Shown here piece by piece: positions 36,250-47,030 of a stretch of 64,000 nt of DNA (the stretch's first letter is position 1; every line of letters begins with the position of its first letter). The stretch is taken from positions 11,798,001 to 11,862,000 of the forward strand of contig JBAIAC010000033.1 of assembly GCA_037349315.1 (NCBI GenBank), written 5' to 3'. Under the pieces are notes generated by a model, which saw only the letters and a list, made by a program, of their open reading frames with translations, was not told where the DNA came from and searched no databases. The position numbers and the translations under genes are program-made. This DNA is from Chelydra serpentina. Lineage: Eukaryota; Chordata; Testudines; Chelydridae.

Positions 36250-37850
36250 ATAGATTCAATTAATGTAATGGCCAAGCCATTCCAAGTCTCTATTTAATCT
36301 TGAGTTGATGGTATCTAGTTTGCATATCAATTCAAGTTCAACAGCTTCTCGTTGAAGTCTGTTTTTGGAGTTTATTTATTGCAAAATTACTACCCTCAAG
36401 TCTGTCACTGAGTGATTAGGGAGGTTGAAATGTTCTCCTACTGGTTTTTGAATGTTATGATTCCTGATGTCAGATTTATGTCCGTTTATTCTTTTGCGTA
36501 GAGACTGTCCGGTTTGGCCAATGTACATTGCAGAGGGGCATTGCTGGCACATGATGGTAGATGTGCAGGTGAATGATCCCCTGATGGCGTGGTGGATGTT
36601 ATTAGGTCCTATGATGGTATCACTTGAATCGATATGTGGACAGAGTTGGCATCGGGCTTTGTTGCAAGGATAGGTTCCTGGGTTAGTGTTTTTGTTTTAT
36701 GGTGTGTGGTTGCTGGTGAGTATTTGCTTCAGGTTGGGGGGCTGTCTGTAAGCGAGGATTGGTCTGTCCCCCAAGATCTGTGAGAGTGAGGGATCATCTT
36801 TTAGGCTAGGTTGTAGATCTTTGATGATGCGCTGGAGAGGTTTTAGTTGGGGGCTAAAGGTGACGGCTAGTGGCGTTCTGTTATTTTCTTTTTTGGGCCT
36901 GTCCTGTAGTAGGTGACTCCTGGGTACTCTTTTGGCTCTGTCAATCTGTTTTTTTACTTCAGCAGGTGGGTATTGTAGTTTTAAGAATGCTTGATAGAGA
37001 TCTTGTAGGTGTTTGTCTCTGTCTGAGGGATTGAAGCAAATGCGGTTGTATCTTAGAGCTTGGCTGTAAACAATGGATCGTGTGGTGTGTCCTGGATGGA
37101 AGCTGGAAGCATGTAGGTAAGTATAGCGGTCAGTAGGTTTCCGGTATAGGGTGGTGGTTATGTGACCATCGCTTATTAGCACAGTAGTGTCTAGGAAATG
37201 GACGGCTTGTGTGGACTGGTCTAGGCTGAGGTTGATGGTGGGATGGAAATTGTTGAAATCATGGTGGAATTCCTCAAGGGCTTCTTTTCCATGGGTCCAA
37301 ATGATGAAGATATAATCAATGTAGCGCAAGTAGAGTAGGGGTGTTAGGCGATGAGGGCTGAGGAAGCGTTGTTCTAAGTCAGCCATAAAAATGTTGGCAT
37401 ACTGTGGGGCCATACGGGTACCCATAGCAGTGCTGCTGACTTGAAGGTATATATTGTCTCCAAATGTGAAATAGTTGTGGGTGAGGACAAAATCACAAAA
37501 TTCAGCCACCAGGTTAGACGTGGCAGTATCGGGGATACTGTTCCTGACAGCTTGTAGTCCATCGTTGTGTGGAATGTTAGTGTAGAGGGCTTCTACATCC
37601 ATAGTGGCCAGGATGGTGTTGTCTGGAAGATCACCGATGGATTGTAGTTTCCTCAGGAAGTCAGTGGTGTCGCAAAGATAGCTGGGAGTGCTGGTAGCAT
37701 AGGGCCTGAGGAGAGAGTCCACATAGCCAGACAATCCTGCTGTTAGGGTGCCAATGCCTGAGATGATGGGGCGTCCAGGATTTCCAGGTTTATGGATCTT
37801 GGGTAGCAAATAGAATACCCCTGGTCGGGGTTCTAGGCACGTGTCTGTAC
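36250..37850 (-). pseudogene. Penelope-like reverse transcriptase with GIY-YIG endonuclease (decayed)
   Basis: On the minus strand the frame opens before 37809. It shows LPKIHKPGNPGRPIISG (early RT block), ALYTNIPH, STAMGTRMAPQYANIFMADL, YLRYIDYIFIIW (catalytic block), VHFLDTTV and LYRKPTDRYTYLHASSFHPG. After an in-frame stop at 36697-36699 the same frame continues through CNKARCQLCPHI to MYIGQTGQSLRKRINGHKSD, a GIY-YIG-type nuclease motif. A second stop follows at 36376-36378, and the frame ends near LNRDLEWLGHYIN. The RT-then-GIY-YIG order is diagnostic of endonuclease-bearing Penelope-like elements. The second catalytic Asp of the YxDD box is Tyr (YIDY), so the product would be dead even without the stops. 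The amino-terminal region is missing by 5' truncation at the head-to-head junction. Few lesions suggest a moderately young copy. Confidence 0.93.
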
Positions 37851-38127
37851 AAATTGATATGCAAACTAGATACCATCAACTCAGGATTAAATAGAGACTT
37901 GGAATGGCTTGGCCATTACGTTAATTGAATCTATTTCCCTTAAGTTAACGATCCTCATTCACACCTGTGTGTCAACTGTCCACATTGGCCATCTTGTTTA
38001 TCACTTCAAAGGTTTTTCTTCCCCTGCTGTTATGGTTCCTCTCAATTAGCCTCTTAAGGTTGGTTTACGCACTTCCACCTTATCATGTTTCTCTGACTGT
38101 ATAAATATCTGTCTACTGTATGTTTCA

Positions 38128-38188
38128 TTCCATGCATCCGATGAAGTGGGTTCTAACCCACAAAAGCTTATGCTGAAATAAATTTGTT
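38128..38188 (+). ncRNA. Hammerhead-ribozyme-like motif in right Penelope terminus (decayed)
   Basis: The plus strand reads CATCCGATGAAG, stem II GTGGG/CCCAC around TTCTAA, then AAAA where GAAA is required, and GCTTATGCTG. Three core positions are changed (U4 to C, G12 to A, cleavage site to G), so it should be inactive. It is the inverted partner of the motif at 35998-36052. Confidence 0.65.
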
Positions 38189-38419
38189 AGTCTCTCAGGT
38201 ACCACAAGTATTTCTTTCTTATTTTATTTTTGCTGACACAGACTAACACGGCTACTACACTGTAACCTTTGGTTAATCTGACACCGTGAAAACGTCATGC
38301 TGCAGAAAAACTTTAGAAGAAAATGTATGCCTCTCTTCAGAGGTACTATTAACATAAAATGTATTATTCCTTCTAAACTGACATTGGACATTTCTACACT
38401 GCCTTGTAAACATTTAGTT

Positions 38420-38582
38420 CTTCTCCAAGTAGGGTATCTCGGAGTGCTCCACTTTCGGTGTGCATGCTTCTCTCGAGTCCTTGATCTGTTTGGCCCACGC
38501 ATGTGCTCTAGACAACCTCGTGCTGCACTCCAAGGATATAGAGGGCTCCACGGGTAAACGACCCTCACTTCCTTCTCTACTG
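38420..38582 (+). repeat. DIRS left inverted terminal repeat
   Basis: Pairs with 42640-42845 as an imperfect inverted repeat. It contains GCTCCACTTTCGGTGTGCAT, CCTTGATCTG, ACAACCTCGTGCTGC, a TATA-like GGATATAGAGG and CTTCCTTCTCTACTG. The TATA-like box suggests it held the element promoter. Confidence 0.75.
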
Positions 38583-39289
38583 CCATGGCCTGAGACGGAG
38601 TTCTAGCGCTTCGTGCATACCTCAGCATATTTTGTAGTTGCTGTTTAGTTAGTTTAGTGTTTCTAGTTAGTGTTAGCTCCTGTTAGTATAGAATTAGATA
38701 GTTGTGAGAGGATTGAGTTTTTTCTTTCCCTTTTTTTTTCTCCTCCCCCATATTTTTGGAGGCTCTTATTTGGCCTCCCTGGGTATGCCTGGCTCTCCAG
38801 GTTTCAAATGCTGTCTCTCTTATCAGGAGACTATCCTGATCAGTGATGGTGAAACTATGTGTACCTGTTGCTTGGGAGAGTCCCATAGCTCAAGTGTAAC
38901 TTTTGCCTGGCTCTAAACTCTAGAGCTCCTAAGAATTGGGAGAACAAACTGAAGCTGATGATGATGATGGAATGTGCTCTTCAACCTGCTTCCGAGTCAG
39001 ATGTACAGAGTAGACGGGTCTCCTGTCCTCTTTCCAGACAGATCCAGCATCCCACTGACTTTGGTTAAGGACTCGCTTAAGAAGGGGAAGTCTCGGAGGA
39101 CTCAAAAAAGACTCTGAAGAAGAGGAGCTCGGTCTCTCACCACAAGAAGACTGCTCCCAAGAAGTTCTAATCTTCTGCTAGGTCTACAGTGTCGAAGGCC
39201 TTGACGTCTCAAGTTGGTACTGTGGAAGCAAAAGACCCTTTCTCCTGTACCTGTGAAGCAGGAAGATCCCAGAGTACTTCAGAGAAACA

Positions 39290-40380
39290 TAGCATTGGCA
39301 GGGCCCCGGTTATAATCCGCTTTCAGATTGGCACCATCTGTTTCAGACTTTCTAATGGTGGCTTGCTACTCAGCTCTGTTGGTGGTAACAAAATTGAAGT
39401 ACACACCTTTGTCCTTCGTGCCTACGCATGCCAAACCAACAGTACTGCCCAAGTCAATTGCTGCATCAGTACTGGCACACCCAATATCACAGGAATTTCA
39501 TTACTCCAGGGACATGTCAGTGTTGGATGTGCTAGAGCCTCCACAGCTTATGGGTACCAAACAATGCTCAGTACCAAGTCCTTGGTCTCTGGATTACCTA
39601 TGTTTCCTGGTCCCACAGTGTTCTCCACCCTTTTCTACTGCCCCACCATTAGATAACATTGAGGTGGATGCCACTGTACCACCAACTTGTAAATGGGTAG
39701 ATAAGAAATATTATGTCCCCCCCAGGGGCTCACATTTTTTGTTTTCCCACCTAACCACCTGGTAGTGGGGTGCTGTAAATGAGCAGGGTGGACAGCATTA
39801 TTCCAGATATCCTCCTTAGGACAAGAACAGGAAAAAGGTAGATCTTTTTTTGGACAGAAGGCCTATTTATTCATGACCCTCCAATTTCAGATCACAGACT
39901 TATCAAGCAATCATGGCCATGTATGACTACATTCGTTACAATAAGTTTGCATCCTTTATTGAACATCTTCCACAGGAGCATAGAGAACACTTCCAGGCCA
40001 TCATTAAGAGGGTCAGTCATTAGCTAGAACTTCTCTCCAAGCATCCTTGCATGCCACGGATACTGCAACTAGATCCATCGCCACAGCAGTTGTCATGCTC
40101 AGGGCTTTGTGGCTCCAGTTGTTTTGATTCCCCAGAGAGGTTCAGAATACAGTTGCAGACCTCCTGTTTGATGGTCAGAAGCTCTTCTTGGGAACTACAG
40201 ATGGTCCCTGCACATGCTGAAGGACTCCAGAGCCATGTGATGTCTTTGGGTATATACACCCCTACAAACAAGAGGAGATTTAGGAGGTCTCAAACTGCCC
40301 AGAGATCACACCCAGCTTGATTCTATGGTTTTCACAGAACCACCAAAACTGCTTGAGAAAGACAGAGATTTCAGCGGAAA
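39290..40380 (+). pseudogene. DIRS gag-like region (broken)
   Basis: Across two frames, plus-strand fragments read MAMYDYIRYNKFASFIEHLP then HREHFQAIIKRVS (about 39913-40018), followed by ATDTATRSIATAVVMLRALW and the GYIHPYKQEE end (about 40056-40280). These match the conserved carboxy-terminal gag blocks of vertebrate DIRS elements, where an alanine-rich helix precedes a short LGIYTP-type motif. Frameshifts and stops break it. Function in the family: packaging of element RNA. Confidence 0.65.
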
Positions 40381-40916
40381 AGAACTTCCTAGCCTCCTTC
40401 AGCTAGTACCAAGTCATCACTGAAACAGCAATTTTGATAGGTTGGTCGAGGGCCCAACTCCTCCCTCACCTCTAGTTTGCAAGCTTCACATTTTTGCCCA
40501 CCTCCCCTCTTTTTGGAGATCACTTTTCCCCTTTCCAACAGGCCTGATGGAGTATTAAAATAGACAAGTGGGTCATGGAGATTATAATATTGGGCTACAC
40601 AATCCACTTCACTTTCCCGTCCTGCTTCAGGGAGCCTTCTCATGAGACTATAATAAGTCAAGAAGTACGCTCTCCCCTTTGTTTAGGAGCAATAGAACAG
40701 GTCTTGGGGGAAAGGGTTTTAATCAAAGATTGGTCTCCACCCATCAAAAACAGATAGCAACTGGAGATCCATCTTAGCTCTAAGACAACTGAACAAATTT
40801 GTAAAGTCTCAGAAGTTCTGGAGCATGACTCTGGCAGCTATAATCGCTTCTCTAGAGGCAGGAGCTTGGTTGGGGCCTTCAGCCTACAGGACACCTATTT
40901 CCACATAGTGATACAT

Positions 40917-41918
40917 TGTGACAGGGTGGGACTCACCACTGTGGCACCTCCTGCTTACTGTCCTAGGGGTTAGCTCTGTATGCCAGTGCGCCCTCCTCTG
41001 GTGGCCAGTAGCGCAGCCAGGTCTGGAGTGCAGGGGGAGCGGCACTATAAAAAGACGCCTCTCCCTGTATTTACCCGGCGGTGCTCCGGGTTTTCGGCGG
41101 CACTTCTGCGGCGGGTCTTCACTCACTCTGGGTCTTTGGTGGCATTTCAGTGGCGGGTACCACCGAAGACCCGGAGCGCCGCTGGGTGAGTGCAAGAAGC
41201 GGCGCTTAAAAAGAAGCAGCACCTTTTTTTAGTGCTGCTAAAAAGAGGCGCCGCTTCTGCTCACAGGGGGAGCGGCCGCTCCCCCTGCTCCCCCCCCCCC
41301 CCCGGCTACGCTACTGCTGGTGGCGTCTTGCCGCCATCGCTTCTGTTCCAGGGACCCCATCTCTCCCAGAACCACAGCATCCTCTTTGTGACACAGCACT
41401 CCGGCTGTGCTGAACTCTGTTCCCCCCAATTCTGGAGGAATGTCGCCGTCCCTTCATCCAGCCACTTCCTCAGTGGCAAGTGGGCACAGGGGGGAACCCA
41501 GGCCCACCCACTGCTCCGGGTCCTGGCCTAGGGACCTGTAGATGGCCACTGCTTCAGTAGATTTCCCTGGACCACTTCCCCACGGCCCCCAGCACCCTCT
41601 TTGCCCTTGCCTCACGGCCTCAGCCTGCAAATCCCTGCAGCCTGCCAGGAGCTGCCTTTAGCTCCCCGGGTCCCTGCCTGCAGTACTGCTCTGTCCAGGG
41701 TGCTTGCTGCCTTCAGCCTGCAAAGCAACCTGTCCACCTCTCTCTTCAAGCTCCAGGGAGTGGCTGAACCTGCTCTGCTCTGCAGCACTTCTTATATGGG
41801 CCAGCCCGTCCCCCTGATTGTCTGCTCCACACAGCCTCTCTAATTGGCTGCGTCCTGTGCAGCCTCCCTAGGGTTCAATTAACCCCTTATGGCCAGTGTG
41901 GGGAGATGCCCCATCACA
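40917..41918. mobile_element. Solo LTR inside DIRS, 5-bp target duplication, containing a MITE
   Basis: Ends TGTGACAGGG and CCCCATCACA; TACAT flanks it exactly (40912-40916 and 41919-41923). The 1,002 bp include a 311-bp MITE and its 8-bp duplication, so the original LTR was ~683 bp. TGTGAC-type ends and a 5-bp duplication resemble LTR family S elsewhere in the window, but the interior differs. There is no internal retroviral region. Confidence 0.88.
41006..41316 (+). mobile_element. GC-rich hAT MITE, 311 bp (family G, copy 2)
   Basis: Ends CAGTAGCGCAGCC and GGCTACGCTACTG (reverse complement CAGTAGCGTAGCC). CTGGTGGC flanks it exactly (40998-41005 and 41317-41324). It matches 23547-23838 in opposite orientation and includes a poly(C) run at 41289-41303. 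Frames of 60-113 residues across it come from GC content. Confidence 0.9.
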
Positions 41919-42639
41919 TACATCCTGCAAACAGGAGATACCTGCGCTTCACCCTCGGCCAGGATAATTTTCAACACTGAGTACTTCCCTTCAACCTCTT
42001 TTCAGCCTCAAGGATTTTCTCAAAGGTCTTCGTTATAGTGGCTGCTTGCCTTTGGAGAGAAGAAATTTTAGTCTTCCCGTGTCACGATGACTGGCTACTC
42101 AAGGGCCAATCTTATGAAGCAATAGTAGCTTCCAGCCATACAGCTCTCTCCATCTTCTGGGCGTTGGGTCTCCAGCTAACTGTAAGGAAGTCCAAGTTAG
42201 CCCCAGTAGAGAGAATACAATTCATGCGGGCATTTTTTGATTCATTGGAACCCAAGGCCTTCCTTCACACAGACAGATTCATAACTGTCGAATCTGGTCA
42301 GGACAATTCAAGGAAACCCTCATACTACCTCAAGGAACTGTTTGGAGCTTCTGGGTCGTATGGAAGCTTTCACCTTCATGACTGAGTTTGCAATATTAAG
42401 CCTTCACTGCTTTCAGGGCTGCTTCAGGAGGACCTATTCCTCAACTAGAGACAGCTTGGAGAAACAAGTTATGGTTCCCCCTCCAGGTGAAGAACTCCCT
42501 GGATTATTACTCTAAGAAGAAAAGGTTACTCGCCCTGCAGTAACTGGTTCATTGAGATGTGTGCTCCAATGGGTGCTCCACTAACTGCCTGCCTTCCCCT
42601 CTGCTTCAGACTGTTTTTGTTGAATGTTCAGATAGAGAA

Positions 42640-42845
42640 GGAACTGTGGATGGTTCACCCACAAGTCTTATATACTCTGAGCACGGCATGAGGTTGTATA
42701 GAGAACACTCACAGGCCAAACGGAGTTGGCCAATGGACAATCTCTGATCAAGGGCTCCAGAGGCTCATGCACCCCTCAAGTGGCGCACACGTAGAGATAG
42801 ACATCTGGAAGAGCCACAGTTAGTACACAAGGTGAGTAACATTTT
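42640..42845 (-). repeat. DIRS right inverted terminal repeat
   Basis: Reverse complement of the left repeat with substitutions and small gaps. On the minus strand it shows GTGTGCGCCACTTGAGGGGT, CCCTTGATCAG, ACAACCTCATGCCGTG and GAGTATATAAGAC (TATA-like). Confidence 0.75.
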
Positions 42846-42850
42846 CTTCT

Positions 42851-45800
42851 ATTCAAGCCTATTAGCATCTAGCTTTTAAAAAAACCCTGTTTATTTATGA
42901 AGTTTTAGCAAGTTTACAAATCCTTGCCATGTAAATACCAGAAATGAAAAAATCATTACAAAAATTAGCTTTTGTTTAACAAGATATTATACAGGAATAT
43001 AGTTATCAGATCTGTCTATTTAAAGTTAGAGTGAGCATCTACCTTTTTTTTGAAAATGGATTTTTTTTAAACCTGCTGTTAAAGACTTTCAGATAACCTT
43101 TGCTGTTTGCCTTAACTTCAAGAAAGCTGATAAGTGGTCTGAATTGTCAATGACTTTTTTGGCTATTCACGTTTTTCCCCCCCAAAGCATGTTGGTTTTT
43201 TGTGTGTCAGACTACGGTGCATGCACCATTCCTGCTGACTAGCATCTGTTAGCCATATAATGACAACTGAGGAATGGGAGAGGTGGCTGTATTGTGGAAG
43301 GAAATATTAGGAATTTATTTCATCTTAGATATTTATTATAATTTTTGCTTTATATCATACTGGGCTAAATTTAGCCCTAGTGTAAGGTTATAGAGGGAGT
43401 TCTCTTAAACCAGGGATACTGAATAATGTTGGCTGGTCATTTTAATGTAATTTGATTATTTAAAGCTATAGCAGAGTGTTTGGGGGCTTTCTATATTTGC
43501 ACATGGTGGCTTTTGGGTCTATTAAATCTTGAAAAGTCTCCTGGAATGGGATAAAGTGGAAATTCATTCCCATATATTAGTATTTTAAAGTTTGGTTTCT
43601 CAAAAAAAGACATTATTCTATAATTGAAAGTAGACTACTCTGATTTAGAGGCTTGTAAATTACTGGGATTAATCTACTTTTTTTTTTTTTTTTTACTTGA
43701 ACTAGCTACACTTTAGCTGAATTGGTTGCCAAAAACTGTCAATACTCTTTATACCTGTCTTCATCCCAAATATTTATCTTGTACTGGGAGCATGATGTAA
43801 TGAAGTCATCTATGCAACTTCAGCAGGAATTTTCCCTACCTCTTAGGACAGGTATGGACACTTCATTGTTTGGGTTATTTTTAGTCCAATGTCATGAATG
43901 TTATTCCCGCTGTACAGTAAAACCAAATGAATCAATAAATAACAGTAGGAGGGGTTGAGAGCAAGTGGTATTGCTACCTTCTTCGTTTTCATTGCTTTTA
44001 CTTTGATGTGGGGTAAAGATTAAGGAGAATAATTGTTCAACCGAGAGACTAAAGAGTGAATAATTATTTGAAGGAAAATGGAAAACGAGTTGTCTGATTT
44101 CTGATATACGGCATTAATGTGGATTTCAATGACATTGTTGACGTTATACATTTTCTCAGCTGTGTTTGGTTGAAATTCTTCACGTGTATAATAAAACTAA
44201 TTGCACTGCCCCGAGGAGCACTATTTTAAATCTCAAATGACAAGTCCAAATCCCCCTCAGATCTACTTGGCACATGAGTTGACGCCAGAAGATTTGGTGT
44301 TCCGTTTCCACCCACAGTTGGGAAATGTTCATGGCTTTTGGAAATACCAGCTGTCTAGTTGGGCATGTGGGTAACTGGATGAAATTCTGTGGCCTGTGTT
44401 ATACAGGTCATCAGACTAAATGATCAAATGGTTCGTTCTGGCCTTTAAATATCTGTGACTCTCTATTCAGCACTCCTCGTTCAACCTACACTCCCATTAA
44501 AGTCAAAGAGGGCTGAAATAGTGCTGAACTCCCTGTGACCTCAGTGGGAGTTTTGCCTGTGCTAGGAGTGAGCAACAGACTATGCTGCCATTTATACCAA
44601 TCCTTAAAATTTGATGAATAACCCATCCTTCCAAAGCATGTCATGTGCCCTTTTTAATGTCAACAGACACTGCAATGAAATAGTCATTAGTTCTAAATGC
44701 TTTTTTAATATCAGTTTCTCATTTAATTATTTGGTCCAATGAGTTTCTATTATTCCTGAAGCCACTCAGCACTGGTATCAATGTATTATATTGTTTTAAA
44801 TTAAAGAAAAGCTCTCCATGCACCATGTTCCCATTATCTTTCAAAACACTCTCTGGTATTACTGGGTTGTATGAAGTATACAGTGGATCACAAGGGTTGT
44901 TTCGAAATCTGTAAATAGGGATTTGAGAATTTCCCCAGGTTTCCAATTAGACCAAATAATTTAAGACCCATAGTAAGACATTGGCTCATTTGTTGCACCT
45001 GGCTTTTGAAGAGATGTGGATGGGTGGGTTGATGTTTTGGCATTTAATTGTCTGCTGTACTTTGTTTTTGTAATTTTAGATAATTGGCAGGACACTCGGC
45101 GCCTGTGCATTCGCACACTTCATTTATTCTAAATCAAAAGGAAATGCATAATTTTATAACCCATATCATAATGACCAGGAGAGCTTGAATTAGTCAGAAA
45201 GCCTCATTGTAAAATTATCTCTGACAAATTCCATAGCCTCATATTTCTATATTTCTGTTTCTAGCTAATTTCTCTCTCTCTTTCTAAATAAACATTTTAA
45301 ATTATGATGACCATTGCTGCAGACTTCCGCACATGGTGTCCTCTCTACCATCTTCTGCCAGCAACAGAGGCCTTTTCATCCCCACAAATACTACCAAGTA
45401 TTTTAATTTTGTTCTATAACTTTAGATTAGTATCTTTATTTTCTGGATTAAAGATTTTACTAATTTTCATGCTTTTCCCTTATGTCTCTTATTAATGATG
45501 TCTGCATGTTCTATATATTACATTATGTGTAACTTATTTTTAAAGCCCCTGGAGTCAGATCACATAAGCATTACTTCATGTTAAATAAATCATTAAGTGG
45601 CTGCTTAAAACTAATAGTATGATATTGCCTCTTATTTTTTGTACTAGTTGCCCCATACCTGTATTGTAAAATGCTATGGTTCTCTTTTTCAAGTATGAAT
45701 ACCCACTTTGAGGGTTCACTTAATCTCAGTGCAAAAAGAAATACAGCATAGAATAAATATTTTACATATTTAAAAATTTCAAAACAAAATGCCAAAAATG

Positions 45801-46489
45801 GGATTAATTCTCCACTGGGTGCAATGGACAGATTGGAGTGGGAGGCTCTCAGAGATATGGTCACAGCTCCCTGATTCTGAGCCACCCACTTCTAGTGCAA
45901 ATTAAATTTGAAGGTGGTAGCTTTTACTCTTGCCAATGACACAAGGTCCCTCAGAAACCTTACTCCAGTGGAGAATTGAGCATGGCTGAGTCTGACTCAG
46001 CCATGATCCCTCCTTGTCTTCATTCTGTGGGAAGGATTCTAATGCAGGGGAAAGCAGAGCTGGTGCCAAATATCCCCCTACATGATACAGGGGGGAGTTC
46101 CCCAGCGAGAATATCTGGCTGCTTAGCCCCTTGTGTCTGAAGTAGTCTTTCCTGGTTTCCATGTTGTTTAATTCTCCCTTATTCTCCTTTCATTGGCAAT
46201 AATCAGCGTATCAGACCCTGTGTTTGTACCCTGATGTCATCCTTTCTGTTTTAAATCTTGTACAATATAAAGTGCAGTAAGTCTGTCGGTATTAGATGTA
46301 CACAGCTAGAATGAACAAGCATGAGCCACGGATGGGTTAGCTTTAGCGGGTTTTACTTATTTATTTTTCAACAACCAAGGCTCAAGAGCTTGTCAGGAAC
46401 CAACTTTGCTATTAACAGAGAATTAACTACATTTTTCAGACTAATGACTACTATCGGTTCAACTTTGTATCTAGCTGTGACAATCTGAG
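42851..46489. other. Unassigned, AT-rich; one LINE 3' tail inside
   Basis: Apart from the CR1-type tail at 44385-44465 and a poly(T) run at 43679-43694, I see no gene or bounded repeat. Confidence 0.5.
44385..44465 (+). mobile_element. CR1-type LINE 3' tail
   Basis: GTGGCCTGTGTTATACAGGT, CATCAGACTAAATGATCAAA and GTTCGTTCTGGCCTTTAAAT match the 3' tail of the copies at 6853-7255 and 58975-59052. Confidence 0.65.
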
Positions 46490-46600
46490 TACCTTTTCCA
46501 GACCTGAGGAAGAGCTCTGTGTAGCTCAAAAGCTTGTCTCTCTCACCAACAGAATTTCAATACAAGATTTTACCTCCCTTTTGTCTCTCTAATGACTAGA
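46490..46600 (+). repeat. Penelope-type terminus of another family, hammerhead-like
   Basis: GACCTGAGGAAGAGCTCTGT, GTAGCTCAAAAGCTTGTC and CAAGATTTTACCTCCC follow the same plan as the other Penelope termini. There is a CUGANGA-like box (CTGAGGA), a short stem (GAGCT/AGCTC) and an AAAAGCTT where GAAAGCTT would be expected. No coding region is attached. Confidence 0.45.
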
Positions 46601-47030
46601 AAGTTGTTTAAAATATGGTTTAATTTACTGCTTAATTAGCCTCAAGGATGAGGGAGAATGTCAAAAGAAGAGAACTTCCACATCTGATCAGGTACCTCTG
46701 AAGCCAGAGCAGTGTCTCTGAATGCATTTATGTAGTGTTTATCTTAACTACACAGGGCCGGTGCAAGGAAGTTTCGTGCCCTAGGTGAAACTTCCTTGCA
46801 CCAGCCCTACGCTGCCCCCCCCGCAATGCCGCCCCCCATAATGCCACCCCCCCCAACCAGCTTCCCCGCCCGCAGGCGCTCAGCCCCTCCCCCCCCCCAC
46901 CACCCATGGGCCGTGGATGCTGAGCCCACCCACCCTACCCATGGCGAGCCGCCCTCCTACCCCCTCCCCAGCTCCGTACCTGAGCAGGGAGCCGGGGAGC
47001 ACCCACGGCGAGCCACCTCCCCGCTCAGGC

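Larger units (their letters stand above)
35973..38266 (-). mobile_element. Penelope-like retroelement with inverted duplicated 3' terminus
   Basis: The 2,294-bp insertion is flanked by CTTTGGTTAAT on both sides (35962-35972 and 38267-38277). The main copy runs on the minus strand from about 37850 to 35973 and encodes reverse transcriptase plus GIY-YIG. From about 37853 to 38266 a second copy of the same 3' terminus runs on the plus strand. Shared words, in opposite orientation, are ATGCAAACTAGATACCATCA, GACTTGGAATGGCTTGGCCA, GGCCATCTTGTTTATCAC and GTTAGTCTCT. The two copies meet head to head with 5' ends together and 3' ends outward, inside one duplication, so the arrangement arose in a single insertion. 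The right copy extends ~60 bp further 3' (to ACACGGCTACTACACTG) than the left one. Confidence 0.92.
40770..42400 (+). pseudogene. DIRS reverse transcriptase split by an LTR insertion
   Basis: Before 40916 the plus strand encodes GAFSLQDTYFHIVIH. The frame resumes at 41919 with HPANRRYLRFTLGQDNF, then NLFSASRIFSKVFVIVAACL, FPCHDDWLL (the YLDDWLL catalytic box, Tyr-Leu changed to Cys-His but both Asp kept), GLQLTVRKSKLAP and ERIQFM. The LTR with its 5-bp duplication sits exactly between the two halves, so RT was continuous before insertion. A stop before VLPF and other lesions make it dead. RNase H and recombinase do not follow. Confidence 0.85.
38415..42850 (+). mobile_element. DIRS-type retroelement, decayed and internally deleted
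   Basis: Imperfect inverted terminal repeats bound the element (left about 38420-38582, right about 42640-42845). Shared words are ACAACCTCGTGC/ACAACCTCATGC, GGATATAGAGGG/GAGTATATAAGA and TTCCTTCTCTA. Between them lie a decayed gag-like region and a DIRS-family reverse transcriptase on the plus strand. Full DIRS elements also carry RNase H, a methyltransferase-like domain and a tyrosine recombinase. Here the right terminal repeat follows RT within ~150 bp, so those parts are deleted. No target duplication is expected or seen. It is interrupted by the solo LTR at 40917-41918. Confidence 0.85.

Noticed and set aside
39189..39765. 145-155-residue overlapping frames as host proteins
   Set aside because: They lie in the decayed gag side of the DIRS element and overlap in different frames.
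40918..41531. Frames of 104-113 residues on both strands
   Set aside because: They cross LTR and MITE boundaries; coding potential is compositional.
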